Of a stretch of 5,514 nt of DNA, positions 1 through 4,757 are shown one piece after another. A program made the position numbers and the translations under genes. Location of the stretch: assembly GCA_964604195.1 (NCBI GenBank), contig CAZRXW010000043.1, positions 1 to 5,514 of the forward strand, read 5' to 3'. Source of the stretch: SSEF01 sp964604195 (GTDB taxonomy: Bacteria > Patescibacteriota > Minisyncoccia > Moranbacterales > UBA1568). Position 1 is the stretch's first letter, and each line of letters opens with the position of its first letter. The notes below the pieces were generated by a model. The model did no database searches. It was not told the DNA's origin and was given only the letters and a program-made list of their open reading frames with translations.

Positions 1-23
1 GGCTGTAGCATGGCACAAACCTC

Positions 24-500
24 ATGTTTCAACACCTAGGATTTTTCATTAGCTCACAAATGTATACAAAGTTGAAAACGGAACTTAATCAACCAGGACC
101 TCCATCCGACGTATTGGCCTTGGATAGCGGGATGAGGGGGAACTCTCACGCGGGCATTCCTGTAGATTACTATATTAGCGATGCAAATCTCTCCTTCCCG
201 TATGATGGATCAACGGGGTACCGGGGTACGGTCACAATCGAGAAAGGTGGGGAGCGATGGGCGGTTGTCGGGGGAGGTGATTTCCATCAGATGAACCTGC
301 GTTATTTGACAGGAACACTCGAAGAATTGCGTACAGGAGAACGTAGTTCAGAAAATATGTTACAGGATGTCGAAATACGAGCTCTCAAATACTTTTCAGA
401 ACGGATAAAAAATGCCGGTAAGTTGCCCCAGTACAACAACCGACGTAAACCAACGGCTGAAATGGTGCAGCTGGATATGTATCGTGAACAACTGAGCTGA
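24..500 (+). CDS. Orphan soluble protein of unknown function (158 aa)
   Basis: I do not recognise this protein. It is soluble, with no membrane segment or clear signal peptide; the first 12 residues are mildly hydrophobic. The middle holds a glycine- and beta-rich stretch at about residues 62-87, with the motifs GYRGTVTIEKGGERWAVVGGG. The second half looks helical and charged, including IRALKYFSERIKNAGK. The layout loosely recalls small DUF5680-like proteins, where a beta-rich core precedes a helix, but the match is too weak to assign. An in-frame TAG at 6-8 rules out a start further upstream. ATG at 24 gives the longest form and ATG at 60 (MYTKLKTELN) is a real alternative. Neither has a convincing SD; TAGGA at 37-41 is too far from 60. 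It converges on the PEGA gene with a 32-bp gap and no obvious terminator. Length, composition and an uninterrupted frame support a real gene. Confidence 0.7.
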   Translation: MFQHLGFFISSQMYTKLKTELNQPGPPSDVLALDSGMRGNSHAGIPVDYYISDANLSFPYDGSTGYRGTVTIEKGGERWAVVGGGDFHQMNLRYLTGTLEELRTGERSSENMLQDVEIRALKYFSERIKNAGKLPQYNNRRKPTAEMVQLDMYREQLS

Positions 501-532
501 AGTAAGACGGCATTTTTCATTTTGTCTGGAAA

Positions 533-1981
533 CTACTGTCCGAAGAGGCCTTGGGGTTCGGGGAAGGTAAAGGTGGCGACACCCGTAGAATTTAAGATGA
601 GAAACTGATTGGTTGAGAAATGGGGGAGTATTTGCGTGGGGGATTCCTGAAGAGCAGTGATATCAGCGAGTACCCGATGACCTCTTCCATCGAGTTCAAT
701 AAACTTGATCGTATTACCACGACTAAAAATGACATGCTCATAATTTTCTGCCCACTGGCCATTGTTTATTTTGTCTGAGAAACGAGCGACTTGGACAATA
801 TCACCAGTCTGTCTTCTTGGTTGCACTTCCCAATCATTGGCAAAAGCAACACTAATTTCATGATCTGTTGCGAAAAGAAGTTTTTTCCCATCATTGGAGA
901 ACTGAACGGTTTTTACATTGCTGGCTAATTCTTTGATAGTTGGCAGGCGATCATTGGGGCTTGGATAGATCATAAATAATCGACGAGCACCAGTGAGTTC
1001 TTGGACTGCTAATCGATCTCGCTCATAGACGATAAGGCTTAGGGCGGTGTCTTTAGCAAAGGGAATGATGGGAGTGATAGTGACGAGGCGATTTTCCTGA
1101 TCTTCCCATACTTGTCCTTGATTACCTACAAAGTAGAGGGTGTCATCAGCGAAGCTATAGGTAAGAACCTCCTCATTGATAGCTTGTGGTGGGAGTGTTT
1201 CTTCGAGGGAAAATTGATATAGAGTGGTGCCTGATAGGAAAAGCAATTCTTTAGTATTTTCTGTATTCCAGCGAACGGTACGAATATTATTTATTGCGAA
1301 GCGCTCTTCAAGAGAGAAGAAACTTCCATCGCTCGTGTCTATAATGAAATGTTTGAGCATGCCCTTATGGGTAAGAGGAAGGATGACATAGCGACCATCT
1401 TCAAACCAGGACCACTCGAGGTTTTCGGTGGTGTTGGGATCGTACTGACTATTTTGGAGAGAAAAGACCTGTTGGCTTTCGCCTCGAGTGTAGTCAAAAA
1501 AGGCGAGACTTGTTTCTTGGGACAGCTCTTTAACGAAGACAAAATTGTTGTCATTGGATGGATGGGGAAAAATTTTGACTACGTGTTCTGACGCTGATAG
1601 AGGAGTGAGTGGATAGTCTGTGCGTGGGAGGATAATATTCCAAAATTCACGAGAAATACCGCTTTCAATAACAACCTGCTTTTCCCAAGCAGCATGATCG
1701 GGAGCAGTTAGTCTGAGCGTATGCTCACCAGGCATGAGCCCAGTGATATGGACAGAATTATTGAGGAGCCCGAGTCTTTTTTTAGGGATGGACTCACCAT
1801 CAATTTCGATGGAGACGGTCTCGGGGATTGTTTTGATCGTTACTGATCCAGAATAGATAAATATTCCTCGCTCAAAGCTATAGCGATAGCCAAAGGCAAA
1901 AAAGAGCACCGTTGAAGCGGTGACTGCGAATAAGGCCACAAAAACAAAGAAAATCCAAGATCGATTTTTCGAGAGGATCAT
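533..1981 (-). CDS. Membrane-anchored PEGA-domain protein with C-terminal beta-propeller-like region (482 aa)
   Basis: The protein begins with a short basic cytoplasmic tip and one membrane helix at about residues 8-30, ending in FGYRY, so the bulk should face outward as a signal-anchored protein. Residues about 45-117 fit a PEGA domain: a beta-rich segment with SVTIKTIPE, a surface IDG turn, then the diagnostic LMPGEHTLRL and a closing WEKQVVIESG strand. Residues about 130-482 consist of repeated beta-strand units such as VQFSNDGKKLLFATD and VRWNTENTKELLFLSG, resembling the blades of a TolB- or WD40-type propeller. PEGA domains are associated with surface-layer and cell-envelope proteins, and this helix-PEGA-propeller arrangement is common in Patescibacteria. 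A role in envelope structure or surface contact is inference; no catalytic residues are visible. The ATG at 1981 directly precedes the anchor helix but has no SD, so the transcript may be leaderless or SD-independent. Confidence 0.9.
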   Translation of the reverse strand: MILSKNRSWIFFVFVALFAVTASTVLFFAFGYRYSFERGIFIYSGSVTIKTIPETVSIEIDGESIPKKRLGLLNNSVHITGLMPGEHTLRLTAPDHAAWEKQVVIESGISREFWNIILPRTDYPLTPLSASEHVVKIFPHPSNDNNFVFVKELSQETSLAFFDYTRGESQQVFSLQNSQYDPNTTENLEWSWFEDGRYVILPLTHKGMLKHFIIDTSDGSFFSLEERFAINNIRTVRWNTENTKELLFLSGTTLYQFSLEETLPPQAINEEVLTYSFADDTLYFVGNQGQVWEDQENRLVTITPIIPFAKDTALSLIVYERDRLAVQELTGARRLFMIYPSPNDRLPTIKELASNVKTVQFSNDGKKLLFATDHEISVAFANDWEVQPRRQTGDIVQVARFSDKINNGQWAENYEHVIFSRGNTIKFIELDGRGHRVLADITALQESPTQILPHFSTNQFLILNSTGVATFTFPEPQGLFGQ

Positions 1982-2100
1982 GCTGTTACGCTAGCACAGA
2001 AGCAGAGGGGAAACAAGCGAGAATAAAGGCGCTTTTTCTTGGTATTTTTTGGTGCTAGACTGGGGCTAGTGGTGGGCTGGTTATTTTTTACAGTTTTTTC
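1982..2100. promoter_or_regulatory. Divergent promoter region between the PEGA gene and the five-helix membrane protein gene
   Basis: This 119-bp spacer separates two divergent genes. It contains a 7-bp inverted repeat, CTAGCAC at 1991-1997 and GTGCTAG at 2052-2058. Each arm could supply an extended -10 element (TGC followed by TAGxxT) for the gene it faces. On the minus strand TTGTTT, a 17-nt spacer and TAGCGT would put the transcription start almost at the PEGA ATG. On the plus strand TAGACT at 2056-2061 is the candidate -10, with only a poor T-rich -35. No SD precedes either gene. The promoter assignment is tentative; the inverted repeat itself is certain. Confidence 0.35.
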
Positions 2101-2598
2101 GTGTCTATGCTTGAACGACTGAATGCTTTTATTCCATCTACAATAGCCGGCGATCTTTCTCTCATCCTCCTCTTTATTGGTGTCTCTCTTCTCTCGGGAT
2201 TTGTTTTTGGTCGCTGGAAGCTCGTGAATATTTTGATCAATGTTTATATAGCAGTAGCTTTGGTAGGTATTGTCCCGGATGAATGGTTTGCTTTTAGTGT
2301 GTATGCTAAGGCGGGGATTTTTCTTGTACTGTTGGTTATTCTGACTATGTTTGATGAACGATTATTTGATATACACATCACCAGTGCAGGGACAGATTTT
2401 TTCTGGCGCTTTTTTGTCACCTCATTTCTCGTGACTGGCTCGGTGATTTCGACTATTTTTAGTTTCTTACCAAAATCATTAGTGCTTGACTGGGTAAGTC
2501 CTAACCTCTACAGCTATATTGCCTCACCGTTTGCTCTCATGTTTTGGCTGATTGTTCCTATTCTTTCTCTTTTTATCATTAATACCCGCTTGAGATGA
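2101..2598 (+). CDS. Five-helix integral membrane protein of unknown function (165 aa)
   Basis: Hydrophobic stretches at about residues 16-36, 41-57, 67-83, 101-122 and 137-160 indicate five membrane helices with short loops. A few charged residues sit in the loops: RWK at 38-40, DE at 59-60, DER at 84-86 and WR at 102-103. I see no cofactor, catalytic or transporter motif. The topology and the LINVYIAVALVGIVP segment vaguely resemble small CvpA-like membrane proteins, but this is not an assignment. GTG at 2101 and ATG at 2107 are only two codons apart and neither has an SD; the upstream run is T-rich. ATG at 2107 may be the true start, removing two residues. The base composition matches the PEGA gene rather than the GC-rich block that starts just after its stop codon. 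Confidence 0.75.
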   Translation: MSMLERLNAFIPSTIAGDLSLILLFIGVSLLSGFVFGRWKLVNILINVYIAVALVGIVPDEWFAFSVYAKAGIFLVLLVILTMFDERLFDIHITSAGTDFFWRFFVTSFLVTGSVISTIFSFLPKSLVLDWVSPNLYSYIASPFALMFWLIVPILSLFIINTRLR

Positions 2599-2615
2599 GC
2601 GGGGTAAAAAGTTTT

Positions 2616-2647
2616 GCGCGCCGGTCTGGATTTCCAAACAGGCGCGC
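2616..2647. terminator. GC-rich hairpin between convergent genes, possible bidirectional terminator
   Basis: GCGCGCC at 2616-2622 pairs perfectly with GGCGCGC at 2641-2647 around an 18-nt loop. It lies between the ends of the convergent genes at 2598 and 2669, the usual place for a shared terminator. Read on the minus strand the stem is followed by AAAACTTTTT, so a T-run exists but is displaced by five bases. On the plus strand no T-run follows. The hairpin is certain; terminator activity is plausible but not canonical. Confidence 0.45.
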
Positions 2648-2668
2648 GTTGGGGCTGCAGTAACCCAT

Positions 2669-3130
2669 TCACCAACCATCTCGGTCTTCGAAGGTGGTGA
2701 TTACCCGGCTGACGATGGCTCCCAGGTGGGCATAGAGGCCTACTACGAGGAGCAGTACCCATCCAACAGTTGGCATGATGCGGCGCATGGCCCACCAAAT
2801 TTCTCCTGCTTCTTCGGCAGGTCTGGCCCAACCTTGGTAGGTGTACCAACTCAAGAGAAGGCAGAGAGTGCCGAACGCCAGGCAGGCGATGGAGAAATGT
2901 TGGTCTCGCTGCGACCAACTGATGAGGCGCTCACCCCAGCGGTACCGATAGGCTACCAGCCAGACCGCGAGCGAAGTCAATGTTCCCGAGACACTGGTCC
3001 AGCCGAACCCACCAATGCACGGTTCGCTCAAGGGAAAAGCTCGGCATGCGGCAATGGTCGCTTGGAGCAGGAAGCCTGTGAAGCCAACGAGGCCGATGAG
3101 AGCCGCAGTCTCGATACTTTTCATCTTCAT
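2669..3130 (-). CDS. Four-helix membrane protein, monocistronic, unknown function (153 aa)
   Basis: Hydrophobic segments at about residues 8-28, 44-63, 79-98 and 119-144 predict four membrane helices. The loop after helix 1 carries Cys29 and Cys38, nine residues apart, which could form a disulfide if that loop faces outside. A basic, aromatic linker (YRYRWGERLISWSQRD, about 61-76) joins helices 2 and 3, and a tryptophan-rich amphipathic segment (EIWWAMRRIM, 110-119) precedes helix 4. I recognise no family. The frame stays open upstream to 3211, but the ATG at 3130 is chosen because a perfect AGGAGG stands 5 nt before it. The upstream extension would also overlap the predicted promoter. The gene lies downstream of the small-protein operon but is separated from it by a terminator and has its own promoter. 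High GC and a strong SD match the neighbouring operon and differ from the genes to the left. Confidence 0.8.
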   Translation of the reverse strand: MKMKSIETAALIGLVGFTGFLLQATIAACRAFPLSEPCIGGFGWTSVSGTLTSLAVWLVAYRYRWGERLISWSQRDQHFSIACLAFGTLCLLLSWYTYQGWARPAEEAGEIWWAMRRIMPTVGWVLLLVVGLYAHLGAIVSRVITTFEDRDGW

Positions 3131-3135
3131 GGTTG

Positions 3136-3141
3136 CCTCCT
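3136..3141 (-). promoter_or_regulatory. Perfect ribosome binding site fixing the start at 3130
   Basis: On the minus strand GAGGAGGCAACC directly precedes the ATG. The AGGAGG core is 5 nt from the start codon. This decides the start in favour of residue MKMKSIE over a 27-residue longer reading. Confidence 0.85.
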
Positions 3142-3172
3142 CATAGTAGGTGTCCGACGGGTGGGCACGACC

Positions 3173-3201
3173 CATTCTTTTTCCTAGGTTGGCAAAGAAT
3201 G
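3173..3201 (-). promoter_or_regulatory. Inverted repeat at the predicted 5' end of the 153-aa gene transcript
   Basis: CATTCTTT at 3173-3180 and AAAGAATG at 3194-3201 are perfect 8-bp complements with a 13-nt loop. The predicted transcription start, about 7 nt after the -10 box, is near 3200. The repeat therefore either forms a hairpin at the extreme 5' end of the mRNA or acts as an operator covering the start site. Both roles are inference. Confidence 0.5.
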
Positions 3202-3206
3202 TCTCT

Positions 3207-3236
3207 ACCATAGGCTGGCAAGCGCAGTATTGTCAA
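3207..3236 (-). promoter_or_regulatory. Sigma70-type promoter of the 153-aa membrane protein gene
   Basis: On the minus strand a consensus TTGACA -35 box (3236-3231) is followed, after 18 nt, by TATGGT (3212-3207), which matches four of six -10 positions. It lies between the upstream operon's terminator and the SD of the 153-aa gene. It predicts a leader of about 70 nt. Confidence 0.7.
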
Positions 3237-3257
3237 CAGAATCGCGTACAGTCATGG

Positions 3258-3295
3258 AAAAACCGCCAGAGCCTGCATTACAGGATGGCGGTTTT
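3258..3295 (-). terminator. Intrinsic terminator of the small membrane-protein operon
   Basis: AAAACCGCCA at 3259-3268 pairs with TGGCGGTTTT at 3286-3295. Inside, CCTG at 3272-3275 pairs with CAGG at 3281-3284 around a 5-nt loop. Read on the minus strand the GC stem ends in GGCGG followed by five T residues, a textbook rho-independent form. It starts about 26 bp beyond the stop codon at 3321. The A-run and T-run are symmetric, so it could also act on plus-strand transcripts. Confidence 0.85.
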
Positions 3296-3320
3296 CGGCA
3301 GTATTCTCCAAATGTTACCG

Positions 3321-3560
3321 CTATTCCTCGGGGCTGGAGCGTGAGTGTGGGCGGGTGAGGAGGTTGCCACCGGCCAGCACAGCGATGACCCCAACGATGA
3401 GGAGCCACATCACGAGTACGATCGCGGGCACGATCCAGTCCATGTCGATCCAGCCGAAGCAGGCACTGGTGGTAGCACCCACGAGGAGAATCGTGGTGAA
3501 GAGCACGCCACCAATGACAACCGTGGTACCAATCCATCCATCGTTGGGTGTTGGTCTCAC
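3321..3560 (-). CDS. Small two-helix membrane protein, third gene of the operon (79 aa)
   Basis: Two strongly hydrophobic segments, about residues 10-34 and 43-64, are joined by the short acidic and aromatic loop CFGWIDMDW. This predicts a helical hairpin with both ends on the same side of the membrane. The tail is short and polar (TRPHSRSSPEE). I recognise no family; small hairpin proteins can be subunits of transporters, holins or stress-response membrane proteins, but nothing here chooses among them. The GTG start at 3560 is supported by GGAGG placed 6 nt upstream, and by a GTGA overlap with the stop of the preceding gene, a layout typical of translational coupling. A longer reading in another frame (from ATG at 3573) overlaps it, but lacks the two-helix pattern and its own SD. 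The intrinsic terminator follows closely, so this is the last gene of the operon. Confidence 0.78.
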   Translation of the reverse strand: MRPTPNDGWIGTTVVIGGVLFTTILLVGATTSACFGWIDMDWIVPAIVLVMWLLIVGVIAVLAGGNLLTRPHSRSSPEE

Positions 3561-3943
3561 GACGAACCTCCATCGCTAGTTGCTCGGAGATAGGTGATGC
3601 GCCACATGACGGCCCAATTGCTGACGACGAGCCAGAGGATGACGTTCTCTGGTGACAGATAGCGTGTCGCGATTGTCAGAAACGGAACGAAGAGGAGAAC
3701 CAGGATCTCCCCCCGCAGGCCTTTCTTTCGCAGCAAGAAGGCGAGGGCCATGCCCGTCAATGCAAATTGCACGATGACGATCATGAGCAGACTCTGCTGC
3801 ATGACTTTAAGTCCGTGGGCACCTGCCTGGAGGGTGCCGAACTGGGAAGCGTAGATTGCCCCGGCAAAGAGGCTGATGGCCGTGATGAAGCCGGCCCAGC
3901 TAAATCCGTAGATAAAGGTGCTGGTTAGGAGACGTACATTCAT
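3557..3943 (-). CDS. Four-helix membrane protein, second gene of the operon (128 aa)
   Basis: Hydrophobic stretches at about residues 7-32, 50-71, 79-93 and 99-115 predict four membrane helices. Basic residues cluster between helices 2 and 3 (LRKKGLRG) and after helix 4 (WRITYLR), which by the positive-inside rule places those parts, and probably both termini, in the cytoplasm. No transport or catalytic motif is visible and I recognise no family. ATG at 3943 overlaps the stop of the upstream gene as ATGA, and GAGGGG lies 6 nt before it, inside the end of that gene. Its own stop overlaps the next start as GTGA. These two overlaps make cotranscription and coupled translation with both neighbours very likely, and suggest that the products work together in the membrane. 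Confidence 0.8.
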   Translation of the reverse strand: MNVRLLTSTFIYGFSWAGFITAISLFAGAIYASQFGTLQAGAHGLKVMQQSLLMIVIVQFALTGMALAFLLRKKGLRGEILVLLFVPFLTIATRYLSPENVILWLVVSNWAVMWRITYLRATSDGGSS

Positions 3944-4200
3944 GGAACACCCCTCGGTTGTTCGGGTACGATGGTGCTGGTCGTGCTGCGTCTGGTAGCT
4001 TGGTACTCCCAGTATCCTTGAGTGAGCCGGATGAGTTCTTCATCAGACACGCCGAGCTCCTCGAGAAGAGCTTTGGCTCTCGTGCGCTCTTGATCACCCA
4101 TATCGAGACATCCCTGGATCACTCCAAAGGACCCAAAATTGCCTTGGCGGACAGCGGTGATAGCGAGACGAAAGATATCGAGGGTGCAGATTTGAAGCAC
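3940..4200 (-). CDS. Small soluble protein, first gene of the operon (86 aa)
   Basis: The only protein in the operon with no evident membrane helix. Residues about 36-49 (DQERTRAKALLEEL) and 51-62 (VSDEELIRLTQG) look like two amphipathic helices separated by a Gly-Val turn. The last 20 residues are Ser/Thr- and Pro-rich and probably disordered. Cys5 and Cys31 are the only cysteines. I recognise no family. The start is GTG at 4200, supported by AGAGG 7 nt upstream and by a TTGACA promoter about 90 bp upstream. The ATGA overlap with the 128-aa gene makes it the first cistron. It could be a cytoplasmic partner or regulator of the membrane proteins that follow; that is inference from context alone. 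Confidence 0.72.
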   Translation of the reverse strand: MLQICTLDIFRLAITAVRQGNFGSFGVIQGCLDMGDQERTRAKALLEELGVSDEELIRLTQGYWEYQATRRSTTSTIVPEQPRGVP

Positions 4201-4253
4201 GTGGTAACCTCTTTCTTTGCAGGATGAGGATTGTTAAGGAAAGGGAGAATTGC

Positions 4254-4282
4254 TGGTTGATCCGGATTTCCGGTCAATTCCA
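4254..4282 (-). promoter_or_regulatory. Stem-loop at the predicted 5' end of the small-protein operon mRNA
   Basis: CCGG at 4262-4265 and 4270-4273 pair around an ATTT loop. The stem extends through TTGA (4257-4260) with TCAA (4274-4277), with one bulged T at 4261, then through TGG (4254-4256) with CCA (4280-4282) across two unpaired bases. This gives about 11 pairs. The predicted transcription start is near 4283, so the hairpin would begin almost at the first nucleotide of the mRNA. Such 5' hairpins can stabilise transcripts; a regulatory role here is not shown. Confidence 0.5.
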
Positions 4283-4289
4283 ACTCAAA

Positions 4290-4318
4290 AATTTACCCTT
4301 TTTAAGCTGGGGTGTCAA
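4290..4318 (-). promoter_or_regulatory. Sigma70-type promoter of the small membrane-protein operon
   Basis: On the minus strand a consensus TTGACA (4318-4313) is followed, after exactly 17 nt, by TAAATT (4295-4290), which matches four of six -10 positions. The predicted start near 4283 gives a leader of about 83 nt before the GTG at 4200. The bases CCC precede the -35 box, exactly as at the divergent rRNA promoter. Confidence 0.7.
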
Positions 4319-4347
4319 GGGCAAAAAATGGGTCATTTTTGGTCTAC

Positions 4348-4366
4348 TTTTTTGGCTGCCAAAAAA
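4348..4366. repeat. 19-bp perfect palindrome upstream of the rRNA promoter
   Basis: TTTTTTGGC at 4348-4356 and GCCAAAAAA at 4358-4366 are perfect inverted repeats around a single central T at 4357. The site spans about -57 to -39 relative to the predicted rRNA start. That is where an AT-rich UP element contacts the RNA polymerase alpha subunit or where an activator would bind. The 1-nt centre and absence of a following T-run argue against a terminator. It lies between two divergent promoters and so could act on both. Confidence 0.6.
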
Positions 4367-4379
4367 CCCTTGACAAGGG
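4367..4379. repeat. 13-bp palindrome overlapping the rRNA -35 box
   Basis: CCCTTG at 4367-4372 and CAAGGG at 4374-4379 are perfect inverted repeats around a central A. The palindrome contains the whole TTGACA -35 box and abuts the 19-bp palindrome with no gap. A protein bound here would compete with sigma factor. It may instead be partly a by-product of the TTGACA consensus, since TTG and CAA already pair. Confidence 0.45.
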
Positions 4380-4398
4380 AGAAATCACCCCCTATACT
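4370..4398 (+). promoter_or_regulatory. Sigma70-type promoter of the rRNA operon
   Basis: A perfect TTGACA -35 box (4370-4375), a 17-nt spacer and TATACT (4393-4398, five of six) form a near-consensus promoter in the right direction for the 16S gene. The A/T-tract palindrome upstream is positioned like an UP element. The predicted transcription start is near 4405, about 350 nt before mature 16S, a normal distance for a bacterial rRNA leader. Confidence 0.85.
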
Positions 4399-4404
4399 GC
4401 CTAA

Positions 4405-4757
4405 GCAATCGAGAAGAACCTTCTTCTCTTTTGTTTTCCTTAAAAATTAGGTTAGTAATGAGTCAAAACGAATCACAGTTTTCTGTGGTTAGTCCTAAGC
4501 CATGTATATTCCGTGCGGAGTATGCATGGTAGGAAGAGCAATCTTCCAAATAACTCTTCTATTCTTCTTCTGACACGTCTTCTCAAGACGGCAGAAGAAA
4601 GAAAGTCGTTGCCGTAAGGCAGGTGGGGATTTTTTTCTGCTTGGGTGAGCAGAGAAAAGTCACTAACTCACGGACTTTCGTCTCACCTGATGAGCATCGC
4701 AAGATGTTTGTGCATCGACTGAGATGAGTCATGTACGAAGCAAATCATCATTCGTCT
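4405..4757 (+). other. rRNA operon leader, hairpin-rich, no gene
   Basis: No credible open reading frame lies here. The transcribed leader folds into a series of local hairpins: 4471-4490 (8 pairs, TTTT loop), 4500-4529 (CCATG/CATGG plus TATTCC/GGAGTA, GTGC loop), 4532-4547 (GGAAGA/TCTTCC on a GCAA loop), 4565-4599 (TTCTTCTG/CAGAAGAA enclosing CGTCTT/AAGACG), 4610-4621 (TGCC/GGCA on GTAA), 4637-4652 (CTGCT/AGCAG) and 4695-4706 (CATC/GATG on GCAA). Three loops are GNRA tetraloops. AAAGTC at 4656-4661 can also pair with GACTTT at 4673-4678, and TCTCA at 4681-4685 with TGAGA at 4720-4724. Such leaders usually carry antitermination and 16S-folding signals; I found no convincing boxA. The 5' strand of the 16S processing stem should be near 4720-4757, but its partner lies outside the window. 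Confidence 0.7.
4411..4437 (+). terminator. Terminator-like hairpin at the start of the rRNA leader (possible attenuator)
   Basis: GAGAAGAA at 4411-4418 and TTCTTCTC at 4421-4428 are perfect complements; at least seven pairs can form with a 4-nt ACCT loop. TTTTGTTTT follows at once (4429-4437). This has the layout of an intrinsic terminator only about 6 nt after the predicted transcription start. The stem has only three G-C pairs, so it may pause rather than release the polymerase. Confidence 0.4.

Noticed and set aside
501..532. Terminator between the convergent genes at 500 and 533
   Set aside because: Only AGAC/GTCT can pair around a long T-rich loop; not enough for a terminator call.
1339..1591. 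Open frames on both strands inside the PEGA gene
   Set aside because: They lie wholly within a well-supported 482-residue gene, have no SD and show no recognisable pattern.
2514..2918. 134-residue minus-strand frame across the 2616-2647 hairpin
   Set aside because: Rich in Arg, His and Pro, as in a shifted reading of a GC-rich gene, and overlaps two better-supported genes.
2726..3187. 153-residue plus-strand frame opposite the four-helix gene
   Set aside because: High GC produces long antisense frames. The minus strand has a perfect SD, a promoter and a clean helix pattern; this frame has none of these.
3205..3573. 122-residue minus-strand frame overlapping the 79-aa gene
   Set aside because: Runs through the terminator hairpin and the next promoter, and is rich in His, Arg and Trp like an out-of-frame reading. 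The GTG at 3560 has the better placed SD and the GTGA overlap.
3345..3593. Plus-strand frames opposite the 79-aa gene
   Set aside because: Low-complexity, His- and Glu-rich or Thr-rich readings antisense to a supported membrane protein.
3958..4227. 89-residue plus-strand frame opposite the first operon gene
   Set aside because: No SD, and the minus-strand gene has an SD, a promoter and an overlap with its neighbour.
4250..4450. 66-residue plus-strand frame before the rRNA leader
   Set aside because: It spans both promoters and the palindromes, and runs through the predicted rRNA start site.
4457..4732. Direct repeat of ATGAGTCA (about 4458 and 4725) in the leader
   Set aside because: Eight bases twice in about 270 nt without further matching; could be chance.
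4405..4757. tRNA gene or CRISPR array in the rRNA leader
   Set aside because: No cloverleaf with a TTCRA arm and no regularly spaced direct repeats; the structure consists of separate local hairpins.
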